Part shown: piece by piece, positions 48,054 to 63,224 of the stretch
Numbering within the stretch: the first letter of the stretch is position 1
Layout of the letters: every line of letters begins with the position of its first letter
NCBI GenBank assembly: GCA_902702965.1
Contig: CACRXP010000382.1
Coordinates: 374,995 to 438,994, forward strand
DNA: 64,000 nucleotides
Reading direction: 5' to 3'
DNA from: Spirometra erinaceieuropaei
Lineage: Eukaryota; Platyhelminthes; Cestoda; Diphyllobothriidea; Diphyllobothriidae
Notes under the pieces: generated by a model
The model's input: only the letters and a program-made list of their open reading frames with translations
Told to the model about the DNA's origin: nothing
The model's database searches: none
Made by a program: the position numbers and the translations under genes

Positions 48054-51000
48054 GGATCGATTATGGACGAAACCCTGTTCTCATGTCCGCCCTCTCATTT
48101 CGCCCCCATCCGCCTCCCTCTCCCCGGCATGACTGAATGCTCCCCGCACGTTGCACTCTAAATCACGCCGCGCAAGTTTCTAACTGTAGTCCTAACTCTC
48201 ATACTTGGATGACTTCTCTCCCCCTCCCCCCCTCGCCATATGCACCCGCATATTAGACCCATGTTTCAGATTACCTATCACGTTTTATCTCCCTAGGTCG
48301 ATCGTTGATTGAACAGTTTGCCTGTCATATAACTATGCAATGACCGTGTGCATCTGAATAGGTCTCGAAATTGATGACGTTAGTAAATTCTGCATGCTTT
48401 GTCGCCTTTGCCTTGTTCAAATATAAAATTTGTAGAAAACGCTCTTCCACAAGGACAGACCGGCCGATTAGTCAACTTTATCATCAACAATAATTAACTT
48501 ATGTGCGCTATTGCTTGTTTTTCAACCAAGTATATACCTTGATATTCTGACTGTGTAAACATTTAGTCAAGGCTTCTCTGATTTGCCGCCTGTAGGTGCA
48601 GAGTAAAGAAATCTCCTGCTTCTCTTAGCCACCCAAATGTGGAAATTTTGCCTGGGAAGTCACCGACATGGCTTAATTTTTCATCTTCCATGAAGTCATT
48701 AACAGCGTCACGAGTTCCAAAAAATAATACACAATTCATTATTCGGAGAATATAGGTTAATTATTTTGCATTCTGTTTAATCATTTTCTACACATGATTT
48801 AAGAAGGGTTTATTTGTCATTTACGAACCTTGACTAAGTGCCAAAGCTTTCACCATGAGTGTTCACATAATTAAGGTCCCATTGAGAAATTTGGTTGTCA
48901 CCCTCTCAAAATGTGACATTCTAATTGTCGGCAGTGTCCATGAGAGAATTTCAATCATCGTAGTCTACAGCAACACACTTATCGTATCAGTGAAAGCTTT
49001 CACCTGGCGTCATACGCGAATCTTTGCTAGAACAGCGACCGCGGTAAAATGGCTGCTATTTCTTTTGACAATGTTCTGTTTGCCAATTCACGTTGATCAA
49101 ACCAAGAAACAAAGACGTTATCCTCTTCATTCTCATGTGCCATAAAACCCGATTTTCTTCTCACAGAAATAGTAACAAGGTTGTTCTGTCGATTCAGAAA
49201 CGGGCTAATAGGATGATTGTTCCATAGGCGATGAAATTTGCATATAGAGTCAAATCTGTCTGTTAGCATATAAACCCATCCAGCCCTAATGAAATTTGGA
49301 AGAGTAAACTAATATGTACTTATGATGCACTGAAGATTAAATTATAGGTATAAACTGTCAGCACAAACAGAAGTATATGTTATGTCGGCCTTCCAAAACG
49401 CCTTGCCGTATCTCCTTTTTAAGCCATACGTTGTTACGCACTATCATTTGGCCGGAGAAGCAAAAAAGAGGCATTTTCCGAACACAGGGTGAAGTTTCGG
49501 CTGCATAATGTGGACGCACAAGCTATTGATCCTCCCGAGCCATCATAATTCAGTTAGAATGGGTAATGAGGGGAAGAAGCTTAATGCCAGTTGGCTTTAC
49601 GTCCTTACGCCACCCATGCCCGTTGATGCTCATCTAAATGATTAGGCATTGACGTAAATCTTGGTAGACTGAGCAGCCTTAAAAGCGTGAGTTGACCACT
49701 TGGGCGGTCGGATGCTGATTATCTCCTGCAGGACAGATTGACCGGTCTTCTCACCCCCCAAAACACCAAAATCAACCAGATCGAAAAGTTTCTTTTCTGA
49801 GGTAAGGACTGCAACTTAAGTGACCCGGCCTATCATACGCTAACTTGAATAATTCCAATACAAGTGATGCGTTGAGTTCACTATTTGCGGCTCTTGTGCA
49901 AACATAATCAATAACGACGCAAGGTATCCAATGGATTAATTCAACTAATCTCACTGAGAAATGATATTTGCAAAAATTTGCGAGCTGTAATACCTAGGCA
50001 TTTGGACAGCCGCTACTTTCATATTTTCATCCTAAAGAAGATAATGCCTCGAATTTTATTCCTCCTCCTAAATAAACTTAAAGTCCACTTTTCGGAGAAA
50101 CTGACAGACTATTCCTTGACCCTGATACAGATGCCGAACATAGGCAGAGATGCCTCGCCATTGGGTACGCTCTATTTTGCTCAACCCCAAAGCTGGATTC
50201 GGATTATGTAACAGCGTTAACCTAAAGCCCTAGGGTTGGAAAAGAAACGTGGCTCGTCAGAAGAAGTTTCTTTTTGTGATGCTCATTATAGCCAATCGAA
50301 GGAGGCCAGCCTCTTATAATATAAGTCCAAAACTGTAATCTTTTATAAAAAAAACTGCTTCTGTTGAAACTTATTGAGAGCCATTGCCTAAGTTATGAGA
50401 CAACACACTTAAACTGTGAACGATTGTCAGTGTTAGATAAATTGTTAGCTTCTAAATTAACAACTAGAATTCCCAAAACACATTTCTGTTTCGACATTTC
50501 ACGTGGATTCATGTGTTGCTTGTCATATTACCTCAGTTCAGCGAAGAAAGAAGACAATTTTCAACTTATAGTAATGTGGAACAGACAGCAGCATGTGTGG
50601 GAGCAAAGTATAATTAGTCGTAAAACGCAAGTCTGCCGGTGGAGACTGAATGGAGTTTCAAAGAGGTAAACAGTGTGTCAAAAGATTAGGACCAACCACT
50701 GTCTAAAATCAACCGTACGAAGTCCGAGGTGAGCGTCACCGGCCCTGAAGTCAGTGTTGCCTACACATCAGAATAGTCCGCAGACCTTGTCACGACCGTG
50801 AACCAAAAGTAGTCTTACCTCTCGCCGCATGACAACTGCGGGCTTTACGTCGCCTCTAACTCTGTCGTGTTTTATATCAGCACTGACGGCAATCATCAAC
50901 ACAATGAGTACATTTTCATTGTTTAACAGTCATCCACCTGGGATTTTCTGTTTTGTATATTACAGTTTTTGCCCTGGGGTCTAAGATCTTCTAAGGCTAT

Positions 51001-53733
51001 AACTTTTCCTAATACAGTCAATGAGTTTCGAGGTCACGACTTATCTAAAACTGTTCAAAATCCTTCTAAGTAGTGATAACACCGTGTTTTAAACAATATT
51101 TGTCATCCGTAAAAACATCTTGAGGGATGCAATTACGGAAAATATTTAGCCCCAGAAATAGTCGGCTAGTTATCCCGACAGAATTAGTCGAACAATCGTT
51201 CCTCGCTTGCAGCAAAGGTTACAGCGATAGTTGAACGCTAATGCTTCGGCGGGCGGCCAGAAAATGGAAGTACGTGTCTAATGATCAATTAATTAACCAG
51301 GATCTTGATACTGTGATTGCTTACATGGAAGAGAAAATTTATTCAAATAAATTCAAGTTCTGAGAACAGCAACGAAAAACGACCTGGAATGATCAGGCGG
51401 CATAGGTAAATGGCCTCAGGAAATTCTGTTCCGACTTGTGTGAGAACATGGTGCGGTGGAGGGTGGAATTGCATAGATGAGTGAGTTCTGTCTTCGGCGA
51501 AACTTCGTCACGTGCGACTAGGGTTGCACAGCACGTGACATTACTCAGTCAAGTGGAAGGTGAGGAAACAGGAGACGGGCTGAGTTTATTTCCCTTATCG
51601 ACTATTACTATATCAGCGCGAGACGGAACATGTGATACAATCACTTGCACCGTTTTGGTTTACTTCTCCGTACGGCAATGCTTTCGCCAGAATAAGGAAC
51701 TTAAATACAGTTGTTGTATCCACCACAGTGTCAGTGTTCACTTGGTGCCCCGTGACAGAACTCATAGGTAACCCTTTTTGTACTCGACAACCATGTCGGC
51801 GTACTCTGAGGTGACCTACTTGTTGACCGCCTTTGTGTGCGCTCAAATTATTTGCATCCGTCACTACACATGAATCCATAGATTGTGCGTCCACAAAAGT
51901 GTCCCATTTCTGCCTCCAAATTTCATTGTACTTCTGAACCTATTCGTATTTGTGTTAAAACATGTTAAAGTACATCCACACCAGCAAACCTCGTCTTGCG
52001 CCATTGCGTGTTCTGATTTCACCGCTGCTTGGTGAAGGTAGTTTACAAACCATATTTCCCTGATGGATTTTTTTTTTAATTCAAACTCTGCCATGAGTTG
52101 CCTCTTTGGACACATCTTTTCAGGCACGGTTTTGTCAGTGTAAGAATCGCTGTTATCTGAGATCGCTTCGGGACTTCCTGGAATTTGCTTTTTACAGAGA
52201 CGATGTGTTAGAATTGACCTTACGTTTTAATGCGTCTGTACAGAAATCCGTCTTTGGCTGACAGCACATGTACTACCGAAAAGCCCAGACACGTGTGTTT
52301 CGCCAATATTCTGCTTCTGCATGACACACCTGCGAGGAATTCGGTTCATAAGTGGGTCTCCCAGCATTACCTCGTGCGGTTTCTGGTAGGTAATACACGA
52401 ACTATGGCCAATCAGGAAGCAGAGACTAGTGGCAGTCCATTCGAAGTTGGGAACATTCTGTAGATATACAGCTGAAGCGGATGGAATTCGACTCATTTCG
52501 ATTGAGCCTATGTAGCTTCAGTCTGAAAGATTAACCTCAAGCCATCGCATTCCTTTTTGAGAATAATAAGACGGCAAAATGAATCGTTTTTTGTCAAAAT
52601 AGTGGTAATTGCTCAAATCAGGTAAGGTCTGGTCGAATATTAACGAACACGTTCAAAATATCCGTAAGACAAATGAAGAAATGGACGGAGAGGAGCGAAC
52701 CCACAAATCACTCTAGACAAGATAAATTCTTAGCCTTAATTAAATTTGGCAACTGAGTCCTTTCTCAAGATAAATTAAGAAGTTGACAAGAGAATTTTTG
52801 AATGTATATGACTATGTAAAAACCTCCTCCGCTGATGAATAATGCTTGGGCTTAAGAGGGTTAGCCGAAATAACTTTGTAACGGAGGATTGTGCCTAACT
52901 AACGGTTCTACTTAAAACATTTGAGCAGTATGAGTTTGTCACAGAGTCCTCTTCAAGTGGGGAAGGGACTATTTCAAAAAATGTTTTGAAACTTCTTTCA
53001 AATGTTTTATAAAACCTACCGGAATATATTTAGATCCGTAAAAGTCATCATCACTGCATATATTATATCTACTTAAAGGAAGGCTTACAGATGTATTCAC
53101 CTAGCCCACAACTACTTCGGCAAACAAATCTTTCTATTTTTAAGCAAATCTACTTGTGTCTAGTGCAGCAACTTAACCTGCCAGGTGACAGCTGTCGCGA
53201 TTTGACCTCGGCCTGATTCGCAGGAGAACAGATCGTTCTTGGGTCTTTATATCAGCCTGGGTCAAGCACTAATTTAGTCCGGATGAGCATGCTGTCCGCC
53301 AGAATCGCATTCACAATCTACTAAGGTCGTTCACAAAGAGCGCTGACCTAAATAAATCAAGTGGTGAAAAACGATTTTCGGAAAATTTAAATTTTAACTC
53401 CAAAGGGTCTTCAATCAGGCTTTTTACATCGGCGAATGTTCTCCCAAGGACCCTTTTTGAAATCTCTTTAGAAGAATGCTCAATAATTAAATTTCAGTAA
53501 GAACATCTTTTTAAACCCAAAAAGTATCTTTTATATGCTGAACGCGGATTAAACATAAAGCCAATATTTTTCTGCAGTTATCATCGTCATAAACTCCGAG
53601 CTTACAACCTAACCTACTTTTGCGCTGAACATAGGTCGAACGGATTTAGTCTGACGTTTCCCTTTTGTGAGAGCCAAAAAGAGAAAATGTCCTTTGCAGT
53701 CTCCCTTGTATTTGCTAATATACCCTCAACTTA
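48054..53733. other. Intron sequence after the PLE
   Basis: The first 250 bases are pyrimidine-rich and may be the PLE 3' untranslated part. At 51613-52496 three overlapping minus-strand frames of about 87-93 codons hint at an old element, but I recognise no domain. The rest holds nothing that I can name. Confidence 0.4.
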
Positions 53734-54725
53734 CAGTAGATGTGCTAACTCATGAAATGTCAACCAAAATTTCGAAATGCGTTCTCGTTTCGAAAAGATA
53801 AATTAAGTAAAGTTGTAAAAATAATCATGATGCAGCATAAAACAATAATGATCCAGGTACCTCAGGGTGTCGGCTTGCGAAAGAACTTATTTTCGGCTGC
53901 ATGCAAGATCGATACTCTGCAAAAAATGGCTACTTATGTAGCATGCAATTTTCTCATTGATTTTCGATGCCCTTGAAAATTCAATTATATTTCATGGAAA
54001 ACATCCATAAAAATATTCATTCTTTTACTTATTCGGTAGAAAATCATGTCTGCGTCCAATCTCATACTCAAAAGAATAGTATAATCCAGTTTTAAAAACT
54101 TTTCTAATTCCCGAATAATTATGAACCCGACCTGCTGTTACACTTTCATTCAGGGTTTCAAAACTACAAAGTGTATATTTTCCGTGTACGGAAAACCATG
54201 CATTTCTGTACGGTGTTAAGGGAAGAACATATGAGGTTCATAAAATTGAGCAGTGGATTTGAGCAATATTGTTAACTTTACAAGTCACATTCATAAATGC
54301 AGATACATGACGTTTCATGAACGGCCATTTAACGGTATTAAAAAATCTCACAATTAAAACCTTTTTAAAACCGAATTGTACTCTTCTTTTGAGTATGAAA
54401 TTGGACGAAGACGTGATTTTCTACCGAATAAGTAAAAGAAGGAATATTTTTATGCATTTTTTCCATGAAATATAATTGAATTTTCAAGGGCATCGAAAAT
54501 CAATGAGAAAATTGCATGCTACATAAGTAGCCATTTTTTGCAGAGTATCGATCTTGCATGCAGCCGAAAATAAGTTCTTTCGCAAGCCGACACCCTGAGG
54601 TACCTGGATCATTATTGTTTTATGCTGCATCATGATTATTTTTACAACTCTACTTAATTTATCTTTTCGAAGCGAGAACGCATTTCGAAATTTTGGTTGA
54701 CATTTCATGAGTTAGCACATTACTG
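53734..54725. mobile_element. Palindromic non-autonomous Tc1/mariner-type element
   Basis: Long terminal inverted repeats of about 375 bases (53734 to about 54110 and about 54350-54725) flank a loop of about 240 bases. The ends are CAGT...ACTG, and the element is bounded by TA on both sides (53732-53733 and 54726-54727). TA target duplication and CAGT termini are the signature of Tc1/mariner transposons. The outer 240 bases of the arms are almost identical (two residue changes across a 74-codon chance frame), while the inner part differs more. There is no transposase, so it would depend on one in trans. It sits in the large RhoGAP intron. Confidence 0.8.
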
Positions 54726-57700
54726 TAATTGATTGCTCGTTGTTATGCTTCCGCCAAAAAGTGTGAGGGGTGTGTTCCCATTATCGAATCGATGTTCAGG
54801 CACTTCTATGAGAATTCGGCTGTTTTTTATCGCCGCTAACAGAAATATGTGACGCAATGCCCAGTTGACAAATAGATAAGAATCGAATCATGAGACTCCC
54901 AGTTTAGTTAGGTAATAACGGCAAATATGTCGTGAATTAACCTTCCTGATTCATATGTCTATGCATTCATCACACCTTTAAACACATGGGGCAATAAAGA
55001 AAATAAACAGATCAGAGAGAGGATTTTGAAAATTTCTTAGAACTCTACAGATGACAAAGTGCACTTTAGAATTAATCAGCTGTTGTGGTCACCCAAAACA
55101 ACCGGAATTTTTAACTACACTGCTTATTGGACGTTTTAAATACAGAAAGGCTGTGAATTGGGATTCGGGAGAACGAAGTACTTGTAAAGTATGCCAACAA
55201 ATGACATCTATGAAGATTGAAAGCCTCCGCTTTAGGCGATATTGCAAATGCACCGCAGTCACGGTAGGTCAAAAAACTTCATAACACTCTGACTCAAAGA
55301 AAATTACTAAAAGAGATTTTCCAAGAAAATCGGATACGTTATGTGAGATCGCAATCCTTATAGGTACGTAATATTATCTGCTAACTGTAGGTGCAAGGTC
55401 AGACATAGGCCCCTTACTCTATCAAAAACATGTATACTCACAAAAAATCCGAACTTGCATCATTTCTGTTTCCGAAGTTCTTTCTTGTGCTTATATGAAG
55501 AGTTCTTTATGATTGGAAATAAATAGTTACCACAAAATGTTTAATATTATTTTTAGCTTTGATAACATGCTGTTGAATAATTTCACACAAAATCCTTGAA
55601 CGCTGCTTGCGAAAGGCCAGGTAACATCGGAGAACTTCGTCACTGTTAGAAGTTGGCTATAGCGTTTTGAGGCACCAATAAGCTTGGTGTTTCAGGATGA
55701 CTTTGACAGTCTTATGTGCAGTGTGCCGAAGTCACTTTGGATTTCTAAAGTTCCTGCAAGCTTTGAGAAATTAAAACAATTTGTCGTCTGAAAAAGTACA
55801 TAAAACATTGCGCCCACTAAAAGCAACACCTGCAAGTACATGTCCTCTGTAATGCAAAATGGCAAAGGTTGAAGATGTGAACTAATGATGATAGAAGTGC
55901 ATAGAAAAAAGCCGTTATTTTGACTGCTAGGACTAGACTTCCAGGAGTACCGTGGACGAAAACTTTGGCTAACCCCAACCTTCACATAAGGATGGTAATA
56001 TTAAGAAATCATTTAATTTCTTTTAGGTAATTTCAATTTTAGGTAGTCTACACATTGTTCTGTGGCAGCTTCTTTGCTTAAGACACTTAGGTCAACTAAG
56101 ATATTTTTGGATTCTTTAATACTTACCTTGTGTTATGCATATTTATAAGTAACTAAAATAACTTTCAGTTCTCCTTGTAATTTATACTTGTTTAAAGGAC
56201 TTTTCAAACTCTAAATATTGAACGCTTTGGTCACGTATTGCAGTTTCTTTGCCCGCGGTATGCAAACTGATTAAATGCGAGTCCTGCTTGGTGAGCATGC
56301 TAAACACATTCGTCACAACGGTGTTTACAATAGAATCATTGTAAGAAAACTTCATGGCCTACTATTAGAAATAGTTTATGCTTGAGGGTCTGAAAGTTAA
56401 ATTTAAGTTCCAACACATGCATGGTAGTGACATTATTCGTCACCTAATTGTCAGCAGTCAAGAAAGAGCACTATTAACCAGACTACAACGACAGTTAATG
56501 CAAATGCGAGAGACAGTTTGTCATAACCATTTCATTACTTTAGGTAAAGTTGCATATTCTGTATCTTGCCATCTTAACGTCGCAGCTGATCGGCATCACG
56601 CATAATTTGCCCAACAGCAAACATCGGGAATCATCGAATATTTAATTATGCAACTACTCTCGTTACGGATTTATTGACGCTACGAGTAATAGCGTGCTGA
56701 TTGCAGGTAATTCTATAATAAAAGTCAGAATAAATTCATATGAAACACTAACAATTTTCTTCAATCTGTCCCATTACATCAAACAGCTGTTTACGAACCA
56801 CTCTCTTCTTTGGAAACGAAAAATGGGGTAGTGTCATATTTTATGCTCTACCGGAAGTTAAAGCAAAGGCTACTCATGTAGCCTTCCTATCCGAACAAAG
56901 TAACTATTTATTTGTGAAAAGGTCCATCTTCCAGGAAAACTCAATACCAAGCATTAGCTGCCATACTTTTTCATATAAGGATTATCAATGAATTATTATG
57001 AAGGTTCTAAAATCTCATGAGTTACAGGCTATTCCGGCTGGGGTAAGGACAGAGGGAGAAGATTGTTCTCGTTCTACATGGAGTGACATGCGAAATAATG
57101 CGGGCTCATTTCTTTCGCCAAGAGTCTATACCCGTGGCTTCATCAAGTCGTTCAGCGACCACGGTTTTACTCGACCCGTCTGCCAAGATATGCGTGTGGT
57201 CTTTGGGCGTTCGGTCTTGGGGGAGCGCCGGTCAAACCTTCCAGACTGGCTAACACTAATCGGCTCGCGACATCAGTGAGAACGAATAAATTAGGCGTGC
57301 TCATAGATACGAAAATGCAAGTAGATTGGTAGCTAGGATATCGTGTTGACGGGCGAATTGGGCTATGGGAGGATACCATCCACGTATAGAAGAAATTCCT
57401 GTGAGACATGCAGAGGCTAAGGATTGTGCTTGCAAACCCTTCTCTCAAAGGTTTTATAGCGGAGGCGAGCATCCGGTCTCCATTTTGCAGTCTAAGTTTG
57501 GTAAGAGGCGCTAGAGGTTGTCGCTGGCAGTCAATGTTCCAAGTCTCCTCCCGGGCGCTCTCCTAACGCTGCCTCTGACCGCACAAGAAGGACCAAAGTG
57601 CGCAACCTTTAGAAAGTCAATTACCTCTTCAGTGGAGTCAACGTGTTCCACTTCCAGACGATTATAGACGTAAAAAATGTGTCCGGTATACTTGTAGGCC

Positions 57701-60700
57701 AAATCTACTGGTTAGTACTTTTTAGTGAATACTAGCTCGCCTCTGTTGCAGAAAACGCATGGAAAACAAGAACTTTCCCAAAGCTCTAAAGCCTCGAGCA
57801 CTCGTAACACTTAATTGAATTATAAAGCCTGCAAAAAGCCCTTTCACAGCGTAGTCGCCGTAACTACGCTACAGAAGGGAATCATCGTCTTGAAGAAAAG
57901 GACTATGCATTCCTCTGAAAAAGTAAGACGGAACAGGAGATTTAAGCAGTTGATCTGGATTCGATTCCTAACGCTACAGTTGGCATCAGTTAGTGAACCT
58001 TCCAACGTAGCTACGCTACTAAGACTGATTTTTTTACCTACATTTTTCGCAACTTAAATGATAAAATCAGTAAAAATATTATTAAAAATTCGAAACCTCA
58101 TTAGATTTTTGCTGCTGATTAGTGACTCATATTATGAGTGGAGGTTGTGACAAGTTCCGTAAAAACGTCAGATAGTGGAATGAAATTCTAAAGCTCCATC
58201 GTCCTAGCGAAAAAAAGAAGGTTATCTTATCCTGCATTTGCCTGTCGATTAAATGTCAAATTAAGGAGGCGCAAAACAGCGGGGTCGTTCTCACAGATTG
58301 AAGGAACTCTACTTACCGGGATTCTTAAGCCGCAGCAGGCGGTATGCCTAGAGTTCAAGACGAATATGTATACACTAATGCAGTGAGGGACTCAACTGAC
58401 CATTAGCTGATTAAATTAGTCTAATGGCGCATGCAGTACATGGACAAGAACATGAAACTAAATTTGCCGGATACGTCTTTTTCTTTCGAGAACTTTGGTA
58501 CAGATCGACCAGGAATGTGTTCCATGGACTTGTGACTGATAGTGTTGGACAAACGTGATCCTATATAGCATTCTTATCATGGATTAGGCGACGGAAATCA
58601 TCTGATAGGAAAGACAGAATCAGTATGAAGTACTAGACAAAAGGGATAAAAGCATGCTACGATTCCACGAAAACACTTGTGGCAGTTTCCCTGTGGCATA
58701 TGGAGGTGTGCTTTTCCCAAAACTGTCCACCTCATGAATTTTTGAGATTGTGCACAAATAAGGACGATTAGGCGGTTCAGAATGCGAGGGTAGTCATCAG
58801 TCAGATAAAACGTCAGATCTTCCAGAGAGTGTTCTTCAGATGACCTTGACAGCTTCACTGGATATGCGGTCAAAGACCTCTGCTCAAAGAGCACAGCAAG
58901 AATCCTGAAAAACGCAAAATTATCGTTTAGATCTCTCAATTATCGGTCTTTGCTGGTCACGATGTCCTCCATGATGTCTTAGTTAATGTCCTTGGTGAAA
59001 CCACAAGCGCAAAACTTCCAAATGGCACACAAAGCTTACTCATATTGTTTTAAATGTCACAGAACAGAATACGTCTCTGGTTGAAGAGATCAGCATCACA
59101 AGCCAACGTCACGGCCAGAAACAAAAGCCTCATCGTCAGCTTATGCTGCATCACCGTACAATCAGACAATCTTTATTTCCTTCCATTACGCGTTTTTGAT
59201 GTTGCGCATACTGTAGGGATCATTCACAAGCAAAAGACCACAGTCAAACTTCAATTGGAAGCGAATATTCCTCGCTATTACGAACTGTGTTGCCTGCTCC
59301 ACAAGTACAATTTTGTCCATTTGGCCAAGATTTCTAAGACACTTAGACACCTTTAATTATCGGTGTAAATCACCTACAGAAACCTTTTTACATGGGGATA
59401 AGCATGTACTGGACCACAGTTTATCCGATCAGGTCTAAGGTTGAAAAGCGTGGTGGATCTCGCAGAAAAAGCAAAAGAAGATAAGTCCGTTTAAACGGAC
59501 CTGCGCTGAAACAAAATAAGAGATTACGGATGGTCATATCCTGACACAAATGAGCTTATTCTGGTCGGTTCTCTGGCAACAATGCACTGCTCGATGAAAG
59601 CAAATGCGTAAAATCAAGCAAAACAATACGGAGGAGCGTCACAGGCATCAGTCGGGTCGTTTTAAACTAATTTGTTTCCAGGGCCTCCAGCAGGCCATGA
59701 CTAATGAAACGTTGATTAAAAGTTTGGAGCATAGTTCCAATTATATAATGTTCTTAAAGTGAAGTTGCAATAGTAGGCAGCACGAAATTTAATCTGAAAT
59801 CGACCCATTCAGAGGATAGGGTGGCCGTTCATTGCGCATTTTTTAATAAAACTGTTTAAATCACGCTAATAAAAGGCTGCGTGCAGATACATTGGACACA
59901 TTTTAGCCGTAACCACCCCTGGCAATTAGAATGTATTTCCCTGGAAAGCCACCAAAAGTTATTTTAATACGCTCAACTTAAAGAAATATCATATTGCTCA
60001 CATTTCGTATTCAAGGGAATGAGAATATTTTGATTATCATTCCAATACGCTAGCAACACTGTTCGAGAAGCGTAGGATCCTTCGATCTATCAGCACTGCG
60101 CAGAATTTTCCCAAAGTAATGTGCATCTGTCAATTTTATGGACACCAGGAGTATTCATTACAGATTCGTCAAGTGATAAGGGAAATCATTTTAGATTACA
60201 AGAGAAGCGTATGATTTGTGTGCGTCTTTTAAAATGAACATGCAATTTGACCTCAGAACACCATGGATATAGTGCATTCTACTTTAAAAGCGTTTATTTG
60301 TTAAGGAAAGTGGGCAGCATATTATTTTGCACAGTTTACACAAGAAGTTAATATTTTGTGCATCTTTTATTAGAAGCATGCATGAACTCATACGAGGACT
60401 ACAAGCCAATTTTTGGGTACTCTTGGGCAAAGCATTTGCTGAAAGCAACAAACGTCGATGGAGAAAAAATACTGAACCAAGCACCTAATAAACAGTATGT
60501 GTCATATGACTGTTATTTTTGTTAAAAAATGCGAAGTAGACCGTCAGTCACTGTTTTACGAGGTGTATGCATCCAGCACTCACTTAGATAATTTGACACG
60601 TTGTGTATTCGCGCAGTCAAGCAGTGAACTAACGTCACCCAAAGCTAAACATTGTATTAGTGAAGGCAATTATGGGTGATCAGTAAGTGACCATCTTTCA

Positions 60701-63224
60701 TACATACCGAGTTACTTCGCAAGTTTAAACTAACCAGACCCTTAGATTTGCAAAGACCTAAAGGGTTCACGTTCACCGATCCTTTTGGATAGTAGGACGA
60801 ACCGCCAGCCATTTCGGTTTGTCTAGAAATCTAATCCATTTCTTACACAAACGGCAGTTTAGCGTCAGGCATATGACCAAAGACTGACTCAGCGACAACA
60901 ACAAACTAACTAACAAAACATCATTCAAGCCTCTCTGGTTATTATCGCTAAGACTTTCTCATTTTGGATAACTATCATCAAGACCAATATGCAAAAACGT
61001 ATCTTCTTCATGGGGCACCAAACCAAAGTCACTTTAAATAAGCTCTTGAGAATTTCGCCTGAGTAAACAGGAAATGGAGAATTCTGGAGTTATTAGGCTA
61101 CCATAGCATGAACGACTGTTCGTTAAATCAGCTATAGGACCACAGTACTATGTTTAATTTCCTATTAAATATTTCTGTTTGCATGTACAAAATTTAGATT
61201 TATTGTGTACTTTTAGAGACCGCAGGACTCTATAAGATACCCATTGTGTAAAATTGGACGATTGCATGAAAGCATAACAGAAAGTCTTTGCACCACTCAA
61301 ATGTCTTAAATCTGGGCTGAAGGCTGGCCTACGCGTTCGGACGCATCAGAATATTTGTTCCGGAGCCACCTTTGGAATCGCATCAACCGAGCTGCAAAAG
61401 TTAAATCCACCCCACCAGCGACGATCTCCACCCCAAAACACTTATCAAAATTTTATCTGCATAACAATAGGAGCTGTGGACGTGGTAGAATTCCACGCAT
61501 GGGTTGCATTCACGAATTAATCTCGGCTGCAAGGAAAATAACACTGACCGCCATCTTTAGGGTTCTAGCCTACAGCCGACACAGGCTGCCATATAGCAAA
61601 TACCAGCAAACTAAGCTCTTATCGACAAATAAAAGGGGACATGGGAAGAGCGTCTACTGGCTTTTTAGCCATTATCAGTCCGTCATTACCCAAAACCTTC
61701 AGTAAGAAGTCCCACAAGCAGCAATATGGCAATGAGTAATAAATAATGCAAAATGCTACAGAAGTCACCTTCAACGGCATAAAAAGAACGCGAATCCCCG
61801 TAAATGCAAAGGATTGATCAAATGCTCGGCGACCAGACCTTACTTCAATCCTTGATCCTTCTGGTCGGCGTTTAAGGAACGGCTGTCAATGACGGTTAAT
61901 TCTGATGTGGCGTTTACAGTTTTTCGTCTTTTCATAACCATTCTGACAGAAAAGACTATTATCCCTCCGGATTTGAAGTAAAAGTGTGTAAACTCCCTCG
62001 GAAATCTGTCACGAAACTAGACTTTGAAGGCTGTTTTATGAAAACGAACTTTTCGTTAGAGTGCTTGATTCAAGGCTCACGACTTGAAGTATCTGAGCTA
62101 GGTTTGTAAAATGCTCTTTTGCCGTTTTCTCTTTCGCAGAATACCACTTTAATTTTCTCATTATCCAGCTGCTCATATAGCTTAAATTGGATTTATTTCT
62201 CCAGATAACTGTGGACGTCTTATTTAATGTTAAAACCACTTGGGGTAACAATTGGGCGATGTCACCCAAAAAATCCGCCCAACCAAAGCAGCCTGTCTTA
62301 AGGGACGGGTGGTAATAGGGGTTTTACGGGTGGGGCCTTCGATTGCGTGGATGAATATAAATAATACTAAAAAGTTTTTTCAGAAATGGCTTTTCGAACG
62401 ATAAAGTTTAACCTCATCACTATATGGCAACAAAAATGTACGCGGTGTCGGATTTACTTGAAGAGGCAGATAATATGAAGTCGATCCAGCTCGTATTCCC
62501 TGCTTAATTGCTTTTTTAAATATGGGATTGAAAGCGGAATGCAGTTGGCTAAAAGAAACGTTCTACGTTGTGCTGTTCATGACCCTATGCCTTCATATCC
62601 TCGCTTTCAAAACTGCACGTTCAATAAACACAGAGAACGTGATTGAAAACACCGCCGCACTTGACCCCGACGAGAGTTGCCATTTTGTGAAATTGCTTAG
62701 CTGATGACACCGTCTGTCTAGGATTGTTTGCTTTTTAAGTTTTCCGGCCCTCAGTAAAATACCCTTATTTTATTCCTTTCATCAGCCTGTGGACGAACAC
62801 TCATGCAGTCCTCCGGCATATTCTCATCGGTAACGGAATTTTTTGGGTGCCATCTCCCAATTTTTATCACAAAACTAATGGTCTAAACGTGCCTATGCAT
62901 CGTGGCTTGCCATTTTGAGGTTTGGATTTTGTATAAACCTCAAAACGTAGATGCACTTTCAGTGTCAAATAAACCCAGAAAACTACCTTTGAAGGGCTTC
63001 TGTGTGGTTAAATTCTATTCCGTGTGAGTAACTCATGCTCAATGAAATCTGGATTACCGTCTCCAGAGATTTTTACTCGAAACACAATAGTCAATTTACG
63101 CGGATTGCAAATATGTCAATCCTATTCTGCCATACGTGTGATTTTAAATTACTTAATTTGAAATGAACTTTTAAATGCGCTGCTTGAAGTAACATGAAAT
63201 CAATTATGAGAATGAGAGACTCAC
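54726..63224. other. Large RhoGAP intron, 5' part; no gene recognised
   Basis: Several open frames of about 75-116 codons occur (for example 56378-56605 plus, 57167-57472 minus, 58598-58939 minus, 61355-61705 plus) without recognised domains. The block at about 57000-57700 is less AT-rich than its surroundings and may be an old insertion. Confidence 0.4.

Noticed and set aside
51613..52496. Three consecutive minus-strand frames as an old transposase
   Set aside because: The frames overlap, but I could not match any to a known transposase or RT motif.
53650..53665. GAAACGTCAG on the minus strand just before the mariner-type element
   Set aside because: The upstream minus-strand sequence lacks a recognisable core and stem II.
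53752..54708. The same 74-codon frame on plus (53752-53976) and minus (54484-54708)
   Set aside because: It is present twice only because the arms of the palindromic element are near-identical reverse complements. Nothing else supports a gene.
56378..56605. A 75-codon plus-strand frame followed by GTAAAG as an exon
   Set aside because: It is a single frame on the strand opposite the host gene, with no domain and no clear acceptor.
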